This document shows positions 1 to 8,022 of a DNA stretch of 64,000 nt, one piece after another. Origin of the DNA: Propionibacteriaceae bacterium. Lineage in GTDB: Bacteria > Actinomycetota > Actinomycetes > Propionibacteriales > Propionibacteriaceae. Both the position numbers and the translations under genes were made by a program. The DNA lies in the NCBI GenBank assembly GCA_031262485.1, contig JAISHO010000011.1:1-64000 (forward strand), written 5' to 3'. Within the stretch, counting starts at the first letter, position 1; every line of letters begins with the position of its first letter. Under the pieces are notes generated by a model. It was given only the letters and a program-made list of their open reading frames with translations. It was not told the origin of the DNA and ran no database searches.

Positions 1-746
1 ATTCCTCCGTTTCCCTTAATCATCTTCGGAGCATGCAGGTCGCGCATTTTCATGCTGAAATCAGGCCTTCCACCTTCGCCGTTGATCTCGAATAGACGCG
101 TGCCAGCGGGAGGCTCCCAACTATACCCCAAGGCTAAGCCCACCGGGAAAACCATATCCGGATAGAATGAGAAACAGGTTGTGTCATCATCCCCGTTCTG
201 ACTTGCTTGAATCTCGGACGCCAATGCAGTGACTTCGTTCCTCAAATCGACTACAATTTCATCCCCTGGATCGAATCTCTCGATGAATGTGTTGCGATTG
301 AGATGGCTTGCGGTTTCCTCAACTATGCGACCGGCATGCCAGCGCGGGGCCGACTCGTCCTGAACTTGAACGATGTAGGCGCTACCTCTTTTCGATTTAA
401 TGCGACGCGCCCAAACCAGACCTATTATCAGCAACACAAGGAATGAGACTCCAAGCCACCACCAACGAGAAATGATAAGCGGCTGCATTCCCGAGCTTCC
501 TTTCGCAGAAAGGAGATCTTCGAGAATCAGACCGCCAAACGCTGTCATCGCCGCCAAACTGATCGCAGTGATAACGTTCGGGACAACCACAGACCAACGC
601 GATATCCGCCGAAGAACTGCCAGGAAACCAAAACAATGTCGTCTTCGATATCGCTCCGCCGAACCAGTCTTCTTCAGAGAGTCGACCATGGGCTTGAAAT
701 CAGTGACTGGTGCCACCAGATCAGAGGTTATTCCGCTCGTCGTCAC
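1..746 (-). CDS. Two-helix membrane protein with SAVED-like soluble part, candidate CRISPR ancillary effector (partial, runs off left edge)
   Basis: The frame is open from a GTG at 746 to base 1: 248 codons with no stop, C-terminus missing. The GTG overlaps the stop of the upstream cas gene (GTGA), which implies translational coupling. The N-terminal ~50 residues are polar. Two hydrophobic segments follow, at about 52-76 (from WSVVVPNV) and 95-113 (from WWWLGVSF), then basic residues RRIKSKR and a soluble domain from about 120. That domain contains DEIVVDLRNE and FPVGLALGYSW, which resemble the strand/helix pattern of SAVED sensors. TM-SAVED proteins are known as cyclic-nucleotide effectors in CBASS and near some type III loci. 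Inferred role: membrane effector switched on by Cas10-made cyclic oligoadenylate. The SAVED call is by eye and the end of the protein is not visible. Base composition looks less GC-rich than the cas10 end of the operon. Confidence 0.55.
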   Translation of the reverse strand, partial: MTTSGITSDLVAPVTDFKPMVDSLKKTGSAERYRRRHCFGFLAVLRRISRWSVVVPNVITAISLAAMTAFGGLILEDLLSAKGSSGMQPLIISRWWWLGVSFLVLLIIGLVWARRIKSKRGSAYIVQVQDESAPRWHAGRIVEETASHLNRNTFIERFDPGDEIVVDLRNEVTALASEIQASQNGDDDTTCFSFYPDMVFPVGLALGYSWEPPAGTRLFEINGEGGRPDFSMKMRDLHAPKMIKGNGG

Positions 747-2353
747 TGCACGATCTCCGTCGGATCGTAGGGCAGAACTGGAGCATCCTCTTCACCTAAG
801 AAGGGAAGGCTCTTCCGCTGGCCAGTTCGATCCCTCTGATCTCCCTCGCCAGGTTTCCGACCAGTTTCATTTGCGCCCCACCACTCGTACAAACGTGGTT
901 CCCAGTTCTTCCCCTCCGGAGGACGAACCATTTCCCCCGGAAGATCAAATCGCGGATAATGCACCGCAGCTCCGGCGTAGCCGAAAGCCGCATCGAGGAA
1001 CTGATCCCTCAGTCCTTTAAGATGATCACACCGACTGAGAAGACAATCATAATGGCTAATGAGATTGCTGGCCTCCCAACATTCGTCAGAGTCCTCGATC
1101 GCCGAATCCGGAACCATACTGCGGTAACGAAGTTGAAGGTCGATCACTTCATCTATCCGAACTTCATCCCATACCGCTTTGACCTCCACGGCCCCGAAGC
1201 CCAGTGGCTTACCTAGACCTAATCGCAGCACGGCCCCTTCGGGCAAGGCGAGGAGCCAGAAGAGCGCGCTGAGTTCTTCGACAGTGACCCCTTGGATTCG
1301 TAATGTGGTGGTGTAACGAGTCCCAACCGGGATAAATCCCTCGATATCAGAGTCAAGAGCTGGTCTGACTTTCTGCTCGATCCTCCTTCTGTATTCCCTT
1401 GCCACTTGCTTCCCAGGTCCAAGCTCCCGACTTTCGGGATCCCAATACCCAGCCGCACTAGAGGCCTGCTCCGCATCATTGGAATGATCTGCCTGGAGCA
1501 CCTCTGTCGGAGGAAGATAAACCTTCCACCCTCTTAGGCGTCCTTGTTTTTGACGATTGAATCCCTCCTCGCGACTCTTCTGCGCGCCCTCGCTCAAAAG
1601 TGCACCCTCAGAATTCGTGGCGTAGAAACGATACTGGGATGATTTCGGCTCGGCCAGAGTAGCCAAGGGAATTCTCACGGCAAGTCCAGACCTGACAACA
1701 ACAGGGTCGGAAACCAATTTCAGCGGATCGATTCTCAGAGCCCCTCGGAGCGCCTCATGCCGACGTGTTTGCCCCCGATCCTCAACGTCTCCCTGTCTGA
1801 CCCATCCAAACATGCGATCTGCCGGTGAGAGTTCCGACTCATCACGAGCGGGGAGGTGCCCTGAATCCTCCGCGAGATCCGCAGGAGAGTTCCTGTAAGG
1901 AATTTTCTTTCCACGAGGATGCCGAAACTCACGGGCCGTCTTCGATGATTCACTCATGACTCCATAACGACTGTTCGTGATGGCCTCATACGCGGAGCGA
2001 AGCATTCCTTTCACCGAAGATGGATTGATCATAGGAAGATCATCTGGCCCGCAATGCGTGCGCAACACCCTTGGACGATTCTTCTCCGGGTTTGGTGGAA
2101 TCGCCCGATTCTGATCCGGAACAAGAATTGGGGTTCGAGCTGTGATCGAGATCGGGATCACTGCAGCCAGATGCTCGCCCGCCAACGTTCCACGTGGAGG
2201 TGCGGGGCCATCCGACAACCCGGATGACTTATCGTTTTCCCCCTTCTTGCGGTCAGGAGGAAGAATAAAGTTATAAGGATTGAGAAAATACTCGCCGTTC
2301 GAATTACGGGCCTGCTTGGGACGTTCGCCTGCATTGATAACCGGATCAGACAC
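743..2353 (-). CDS. Type III-D CRISPR RAMP protein, TIGR03986-like (Cas7 with insertion)
   Basis: RAMP-superfamily subunit of the type III effector backbone. The N-terminus has FLNPYNFILPP, typical of the TIGR03986 family. A Cas7-type glycine/serine loop, INPSSVKGMLRSAYEAI, follows about 110-130 residues in. The C-terminal third has LRLGLGKPLGFGAVEV, a RAMP glycine-rich loop. At about 536 residues it is longer than a simple Cas7, which fits the Cas7-insertion subunit of III-Dv complexes. I chose GTG 2353 because AAGGAG lies 8-9 bases upstream; GTG 2371 would add six residues. It overlaps the csx19 stop by 8 bases, and its own stop overlaps the next gene. Role in guide/target binding is inferred from the family. 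Confidence 0.8.
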   Translation of the reverse strand: MSDPVINAGERPKQARNSNGEYFLNPYNFILPPDRKKGENDKSSGLSDGPAPPRGTLAGEHLAAVIPISITARTPILVPDQNRAIPPNPEKNRPRVLRTHCGPDDLPMINPSSVKGMLRSAYEAITNSRYGVMSESSKTAREFRHPRGKKIPYRNSPADLAEDSGHLPARDESELSPADRMFGWVRQGDVEDRGQTRRHEALRGALRIDPLKLVSDPVVVRSGLAVRIPLATLAEPKSSQYRFYATNSEGALLSEGAQKSREEGFNRQKQGRLRGWKVYLPPTEVLQADHSNDAEQASSAAGYWDPESRELGPGKQVAREYRRRIEQKVRPALDSDIEGFIPVGTRYTTTLRIQGVTVEELSALFWLLALPEGAVLRLGLGKPLGFGAVEVKAVWDEVRIDEVIDLQLRYRSMVPDSAIEDSDECWEASNLISHYDCLLSRCDHLKGLRDQFLDAAFGYAGAAVHYPRFDLPGEMVRPPEGKNWEPRLYEWWGANETGRKPGEGDQRDRTGQRKSLPFLGEEDAPVLPYDPTEIVQ

Positions 2354-3047
2354 GGTCGTTCTCTCCTTCACTCTTGAGAGCCATCCCGCCCTCCTTATTC
2401 CCGATCAAACCGGTGAAACGGACGTCGGTGACGCTGACATTGCCGTGCTGGGGTTCTGTGACGGTGTACTCGACCTGGCGCAAGTAGACCGGACCGCCCG
2501 CTTTCGCGTTGGGGCAGGGGACCCAGAAGGAGCCGAGGCGGGCCTCCGTCAATTGCGCCCATCCGTGTTTCACTTGAACGACGGTTCCCCAGAAGAGACG
2601 GTGTGATTCCGGCAAAGCACGAGGGCGGTGGGAGCTGGGGAAACGCTCATCCACGGTTATCGTGGCGTCGCTCGTCGGCATACCCTTCGTCGCTCCGGGG
2701 CCCCAGACGATGCTGCGGCCCCATTGGTGTTCTTGGTCGAAGGTCCAGCGCAGTTCTGCATCGCCGGTGAACAAGCGGGCTTCGAAGACGGTGGCGAGGA
2801 GCGAGTCGGGAACGGTGCGCTCTTCGACGTCCAGGCCCGCTCCATGAGCGTCGCCGACCGCGTGCTTGAGTTCGTCGCTCTTCCCATCCCAGCGCACCCA
2901 GAGGGCCTGTGCTGGGGTCAACAGCCAGCCGATCGCTGTGGGATGGCGCCGTGTCATCGCGCTGATCGCGGTGTGGACGTCGACGTTCTCCTCCGTGAGA
3001 AGGGGGATGGCGAGGGCGATTTCTTTCGCCGTCGATTCCATCATCAT
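2346..3047 (-). CDS. csx19: Csx19-like type III-D CRISPR protein (TIGR03984 family)
   Basis: A 233-residue protein lying between two Cas7 genes with 4- to 8-base overlaps. Visible features are a middle segment FEARLFTGDAELRWTFD, then WGRSIVWG, and near the C-terminus YLRQVEYTV. These match the general layout of the TIGR03984/Csx19 family found with type III-D loci. In the III-Dv complex Csx19 is a structural subunit; no enzymatic motif is seen here. Three ATGs run in tandem at the start; the first (3047) overlaps the upstream stop as ATGA, and I kept it. Confidence 0.72.
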   Translation of the reverse strand: MMMESTAKEIALAIPLLTEENVDVHTAISAMTRRHPTAIGWLLTPAQALWVRWDGKSDELKHAVGDAHGAGLDVEERTVPDSLLATVFEARLFTGDAELRWTFDQEHQWGRSIVWGPGATKGMPTSDATITVDERFPSSHRPRALPESHRLFWGTVVQVKHGWAQLTEARLGSFWVPCPNAKAGGPVYLRQVEYTVTEPQHGNVSVTDVRFTGLIGNKEGGMALKSEGENDRV

Positions 3048-4957
3048 GACCGACCGCCTTCCTGGCCGAGTAGCGTCTCGGTGAACGTGGTGAGGAGAGC
3101 GGTGTCCGCCTCGCTGAGGTCGGGGCCGGACTCAACACCGATCGCCCCGACGCCGCCTGGGACTTCGATCGAACCGAGGCCCCGCGTCGTGCCGAAACCG
3201 AGGGGGACCCAGCCGTCGACGAGATCGCGGAGAACGAGGGCAAACAGGGTGAGGGCTGTCTTTGGATCAGTGTTATGTGCTTGATCGACATCCGAGGCGT
3301 TGTGGGCTGAGCGTAGGCGATCGAAATCGATTTCCACGATGATCGAACGCCACGCCTCCTTGTCGGTGGCATAAGGCTCGAGCGAGGAGTAGAGCATGCC
3401 ATCGGCCACCCCACCTGTCCACCGGTCGATCGAGTTGCGGGTGACGAAATCGAACCACAGACCCGCTTTCGCTTTCTTCGCCCAGTCGTTGAGATCGTCG
3501 ACAGCTTTCGCGAATTTGGTGGATTCCTCATTGCGAGCAGTGTTATCGCCCTCCTCTTTTTGGCCACGACGACCCGCTGTGACGACTTTGCCCCATAGGG
3601 TTTCAGGGATCACCGCGTCGGTCGCGACGTCGAACACCGACAGCGCGCCTTTGCGGCCACCATCATCGTGTGTATGGTCGCCGGCGCTCCCGAACAATCC
3701 GAGGACGCCGGGAAGTTTCGTCGACTCACGCATCTGCTTGAGGAAACGATCGGGTACTTCCGCCTCGGTAACGACACGGCCGATGAACTCCGCCCGTGAA
3801 CGCAACGTGCCCTTGAGCGACGAGCCGGGAATGACGAGACGACGACCCATCCCACCATCGTCGTCACGGGTGAGGACGGTGCGCGGCCACATCTGACAAA
3901 CGGAACCGGGGACCTCGTGTTTGACCATGACGGCTCCCAAGGGACGCCAGGGGATCGTCACGCGGATGTGGCGCGGAGGGACGCCCCGCAGCGGTGTGCT
4001 CTCACCATCAGATACAGCCCACGCTTCTGGGAGTTCCCGTGGTTTTCCCCCTGCGCTGATCGCCGCGAGGACTCCGTCCCGGCCGGTGTAATCCTCCGTC
4101 TGCCACTCGTCGAGAATGACGTCGAGGCGACCCAGACCGGAGGACGTGGCCCCACCGGCGGTGAAACCATGACGCGTCAACCGTTCGCCGACAGCGGTGA
4201 TCCAAGCGACGACCTTCTCGTGCTCCTCCTCCGTCCGGCTGTGGCTGCCCGGTGTTCCCGGCTCGCCGCGATCCTCCGGCTCCGCTCGCCACGTCTCGAT
4301 CTGGAGGCCGAACCGGAATCTCGTTCCTGCCCGGATCATCTCACGGCTGAACAGATGGCCTGTGGCAGCGGCGCCGGTGCGACGGTCGATCGAGACGTGA
4401 TCCCACCGGTCGAGCGGCTCTCCGGGGTCGGTTCCATCGGCATTCGTGGGGACCTGGTTACCATCCGCGATCGGGCCGGTTCGAGCTCTCGCGGCCTCAC
4501 CGGAGTGCGCACTCGCGATCTCGTCCCCTCCTCCGTTCACGTCTCCGTCGACGGCCTCGTTCTCGTCTATGGCGACCGCGTCCCAGACCGTCACACGGCT
4601 GGCCCAGCCGCCGTCGCCTTTCGCGTTCTGATGGCCCCAAGCCCACACTCCTCCGAGGTCGTGTGGGTTCTGCGCGGTGGGAGAGGGACCATCACCGGCC
4701 GAGTCGTTACTCCCACCATGTGTTTTCTCGGGAAGGAATTCAACCTTGTCGTGGCCATGGTCGTGGGGTCGGCCAAGCGCCTCGCGCAGAGCGCCCGTCA
4801 ACCCCGTGGCAGGGATGAGGAGACGGCCCTGGCCGTCGCGGACACAGACTAAGTCTGTTCCTTGCCCGGCGTGGGAGCCGCCAATGAACAGGGGCGTCGT
4901 CGCCGTCAACGTGCCGGTGATCGTGTCTCGGAAAGCCAAACCTCGATGCCCGCTCAT
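3044..4957 (-). CDS. Fused double Cas7 (Cas7-2x) RAMP protein, type III-D
   Basis: 637 residues containing two successive Cas7/Csm3-like RAMP domains. Domain 1 (about 10-290) has GGSHAGQGTDLVCVRD followed by LLIPATGLTGALRE; Asp35 sits where Csm3-type proteins carry the target-RNA cleaving Asp. Domain 2 (about 340-620) has the canonical loop IPGSSLKGTLRSRAEF and a late glycine-rich LGFGTTRGLGSIEV; no aligned catalytic Asp is obvious upstream of its loop. The fusion matches the Cas7-2x subunit of III-Dv. If the reading is right, only the first domain would cut RNA. ATGA overlaps on both sides place it mid-operon. Confidence 0.82.
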   Translation of the reverse strand: MSGHRGLAFRDTITGTLTATTPLFIGGSHAGQGTDLVCVRDGQGRLLIPATGLTGALREALGRPHDHGHDKVEFLPEKTHGGSNDSAGDGPSPTAQNPHDLGGVWAWGHQNAKGDGGWASRVTVWDAVAIDENEAVDGDVNGGGDEIASAHSGEAARARTGPIADGNQVPTNADGTDPGEPLDRWDHVSIDRRTGAAATGHLFSREMIRAGTRFRFGLQIETWRAEPEDRGEPGTPGSHSRTEEEHEKVVAWITAVGERLTRHGFTAGGATSSGLGRLDVILDEWQTEDYTGRDGVLAAISAGGKPRELPEAWAVSDGESTPLRGVPPRHIRVTIPWRPLGAVMVKHEVPGSVCQMWPRTVLTRDDDGGMGRRLVIPGSSLKGTLRSRAEFIGRVVTEAEVPDRFLKQMRESTKLPGVLGLFGSAGDHTHDDGGRKGALSVFDVATDAVIPETLWGKVVTAGRRGQKEEGDNTARNEESTKFAKAVDDLNDWAKKAKAGLWFDFVTRNSIDRWTGGVADGMLYSSLEPYATDKEAWRSIIVEIDFDRLRSAHNASDVDQAHNTDPKTALTLFALVLRDLVDGWVPLGFGTTRGLGSIEVPGGVGAIGVESGPDLSEADTALLTTFTETLLGQEGGRS

Positions 4958-7900
4958 CGGTGCGCCTCCTCGATCTTCGTCCCGGTCGTCTTCTGAGACA
5001 CTCCCCTGGGCCCATCGCCCGTCTCCGCATCGTCGTCCGACGCCTCCGGTGAACCCATCGTTCGCTGACGGATGGCTTCGAACAACAACGCTCGGACAGC
5101 GTGGACCGTCAGATCCTCACAGGCCTGAGGAAGCGTGGTGTCATGGGGCGCCTTCGTCGAATTTTCCTTGATTGCCATCAGATCAGAAGACTCCACCGTT
5201 GCCCCGGGGAACAACCAATCCCAGATCGGATGCCCGGCCCTCCATGGATCCGACATCCTGTCGGACCCCTCGACGGGACCGGTCTCGTCGGGCGTGGGAA
5301 TGAGTCGGCGGAGCGCGTTCAGTTGTTCGTCACCATGAGATTTGAAGGCCCCCTCCGTGTGAGTCCACGCCTCGAACCGGTCGAGGCCGAGGACACGGAA
5401 GCCATCACCCTGGGGTTGGGCGCGAAGCGTGCCGACGACATCGCGGAGTTGGCCCAACGCCGAAGGAGTGGCGTCAGCGAGGAAACGCTCGCCCAAGCGG
5501 GCCCTCGTTTGGGCGGTTCCCGCCGGCGTAGTGGAGTCGGCACGGTGGGTCCCTCCACCTTGGACTCCTTCCTCCTGGATAACCTCACTGAGGCTCTCTG
5601 CGCCTGAACCGCCAAAGACGGCCCGGGCGACCGCGTCGTCGATCGCCCGGCGCCAGGCCGTGCGGGCGATGAGGAGAGTTTGGTCGTCCCAAGGAGCGTT
5701 TCCGGGGGTCACCGCACCGCTTCTATGCTCGGCCATCGCCCCGGGGGCGCGAACACTTTCCAATGGTTCATGGCTTTCGGCGAACCCTCGACGCGTCGAC
5801 GAACCAGTCTGAGTGGCTTCGTCGACCGTGATCCGACTCCCCCGCAGACACAGCGGATCGATGGCAAGTCGACCGAAACCCTCGACTCGGCGCTCGCCGA
5901 TCCCCACCGTCTCCCACCGGCGCACCACCTCGGCCATCACCACAGGAGACACACCCTCAGGCGCGACGACGCGCAGAACACTGCCAGCTGCGATCGTCAC
6001 GAGCGACGGACGCGGAAGACACCAACGGCTCTGCCATCCCTCGTGACGGTTCACCGACAACCAGTACCAGGGGTGGTCGTCGTCACCTGCTGGAACCACC
6101 CTCGCTCCCGCCAGCCGCGCGTGGGAAGGATCCTTCTTTTCATCTCCGGCATCAGCAGTCGCAGGAACGTCCTCCTTCCCCAGCCCATGAAGTTGGTGGA
6201 GAACGGTATCGGCTGAGTCGTTCAACGCTTCGACCCACTGGCATGGGGTCGGGGCGAAGGCGCCGGCCGCGTCGGTGAGGAGAAGGTCGCTCAGGGCAAT
6301 AACGGTCAACACGTTCCTCGAGGACACCGTCGCCTCCGCCTCACGGCCACTAGCGCGCGGCATCGTCAATTCGACCTCGACGAGACCATAATCGCCCTTG
6401 CGGGCCGTGCCGATCCTCGCTTGACACTTCCTCCCGGTCCCGAGGCCACTGTCGCCCTGTCGGCTCCACACCTCGGCCTGGAAACGCTGGTTCGGGCTCA
6501 GGGCGACGAAAGCGAACGGGCCGCCGCGCTCCGTCAATGGGCGTCCCAGTTCGTCGTCGACGACCGCGCGGGAGATCACACACGTCTGAGGCGCCGTCCA
6601 TGAGAACACCGTCTCCTCGCCGCCTTTGAGGACGGGGGAAGTGGCGAGGTACCGATCTGACTTGGGTTTCCACGTCGCCACCGTGCTCGCCTCGTCATGA
6701 TCGATGAAGTCAGGTGCGTTCGCGAACTCATCGGTCTTCAAACCCACCGTCGAGTGATCATCCCGTTTCGGACGGACAAGACAGCGCGGCCACGCCGTCG
6801 TCGAAACCTCTTCACCCTCCGTGGAAACGACCAGGGGAGTCGCCTCGCTCACCCGGATGTCGCCGGCGCGAACCCAAGCCCCGAACCGCGCCCCGACAGC
6901 CTCGGCGAGCAGCGGCAGGAGCGCCGAGCCTGGGATCGTCATCGACGTCTCGACGATGTTGCCCCGCACCTTCGGTGCGACGAGGACGGGACCTAACGTC
7001 GTGATCGTGAGATCGGCGACATGGACCATCTGGCCCGCGACGCCGGGTTCGATGAGGTCGTCCGCATCATCCGTGGAATCAGCGCTCGGCTTGCCCGGGC
7101 TCCTCGTCGAAACCTCCGCATCGTCAGTGAAGGCAGACTGTTGCGGTTGGAGAGACGGGGGACGGAGGATCCCACCGCGTGACAAGGTGTCGAGTCGGTC
7201 CGCGACCTCCTCACGACTCAGCGGTGTGGTGAACTCGCCCTCACCGCGGCGCCTGGCGAAGGTGATCCCTCGACCATCGAGCCGACCAGCGCCCCGGCGT
7301 CGTTTGCCTCCGATCGCCGTGAGCGTCGCCCCGGCGGCTTCGAGGAGGAGCAGCGCCGGCTCGACCTCCTCGGACGTCGTCCCCTCAGGGAACGCGATCT
7401 CCCACCCATGCGACTCGACCGTGAGCCCCGCCAAAGCCCGCTCCTCGAAGCGCAGGAAATCTTCCCTCGCCGTCCCTGTCGTCGGATCGATCGAGACGCC
7501 GACACGATCGCACCGCGTCGCCCGTTGGAACGACTCGCGCGTCGGGGCTAAGGAAGACCGTTCCTCACCTGACGACCCCGCTGTGGGGACGCTCTCGACA
7601 AGATGACGCACCGGTTCCGTCAGGCGAAGCGGGGTCGGGCGGAGAGCCGCCGGAACGGGGCGGGGCGATGGAGCCATCGCGCGAACGTCGCTAGCATCGT
7701 TTTTCTCTGATCCTCGTCGCCTTCGCTTGCCTTTCACTCGCTCGTCCTCGGCCGGGTTCGATCCGAACAACCAGGTGTGCCATTCGCGCCAGAGGGTCTT
7801 CTCTGAAACTGGGGCGTTTGGTGGTGCGGCGGCGTCGAGGCCGTCCGCGATCGCGAGGGCCTGTTGACGGAGCATGCCGACCATGGTGCCGGCGGGCACA

Positions 7901-8022
7901 TACGGCAGCCCGTCATCGTCGAGAACGATGGCGCTGTCGATGTCTCGATCACGGGACGTGCCGGCGCCGATCGACCAATCCGAAGCGAACGTCGCCGAGG
8001 CCTTGAGGAACTGTGTTGTCAT
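4954..8022 (-). CDS. csx10: Cas7-Cas5(Csx10)-Cas11-like fusion, type III-D effector subunit
   Basis: A 1,022-residue fusion. Residues 1-260 form a Cas7/Csm3-like domain: RDIDSAIVLDDDG and YVPAGTMVGMLR, with Asp29 as likely catalytic residue, and a late loop GGKRRRGAGRLDGRG. An acidic low-complexity linker (about 300-330) follows. Residues about 332-830 resemble Csx10/Cas5: TLGPVLVAPKVRGN, TMTIPGSALLPLLAE-like loop, and GRKCQARIGTARKGDYGLVE at about 530-550, the family hallmark. The last ~190 residues are mostly helical and could be the small-subunit (Cas11) part. This is the architecture reported for III-Dv Cas7-Cas5-Cas11. The Cas11 assignment is inference from position and predicted helicity only. 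Confidence 0.8.
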   Translation of the reverse strand: MTTQFLKASATFASDWSIGAGTSRDRDIDSAIVLDDDGLPYVPAGTMVGMLRQQALAIADGLDAAAPPNAPVSEKTLWREWHTWLFGSNPAEDERVKGKRRRRGSEKNDASDVRAMAPSPRPVPAALRPTPLRLTEPVRHLVESVPTAGSSGEERSSLAPTRESFQRATRCDRVGVSIDPTTGTAREDFLRFEERALAGLTVESHGWEIAFPEGTTSEEVEPALLLLEAAGATLTAIGGKRRRGAGRLDGRGITFARRRGEGEFTTPLSREEVADRLDTLSRGGILRPPSLQPQQSAFTDDAEVSTRSPGKPSADSTDDADDLIEPGVAGQMVHVADLTITTLGPVLVAPKVRGNIVETSMTIPGSALLPLLAEAVGARFGAWVRAGDIRVSEATPLVVSTEGEEVSTTAWPRCLVRPKRDDHSTVGLKTDEFANAPDFIDHDEASTVATWKPKSDRYLATSPVLKGGEETVFSWTAPQTCVISRAVVDDELGRPLTERGGPFAFVALSPNQRFQAEVWSRQGDSGLGTGRKCQARIGTARKGDYGLVEVELTMPRASGREAEATVSSRNVLTVIALSDLLLTDAAGAFAPTPCQWVEALNDSADTVLHQLHGLGKEDVPATADAGDEKKDPSHARLAGARVVPAGDDDHPWYWLSVNRHEGWQSRWCLPRPSLVTIAAGSVLRVVAPEGVSPVVMAEVVRRWETVGIGERRVEGFGRLAIDPLCLRGSRITVDEATQTGSSTRRGFAESHEPLESVRAPGAMAEHRSGAVTPGNAPWDDQTLLIARTAWRRAIDDAVARAVFGGSGAESLSEVIQEEGVQGGGTHRADSTTPAGTAQTRARLGERFLADATPSALGQLRDVVGTLRAQPQGDGFRVLGLDRFEAWTHTEGAFKSHGDEQLNALRRLIPTPDETGPVEGSDRMSDPWRAGHPIWDWLFPGATVESSDLMAIKENSTKAPHDTTLPQACEDLTVHAVRALLFEAIRQRTMGSPEASDDDAETGDGPRGVSQKTTGTKIEEAHR

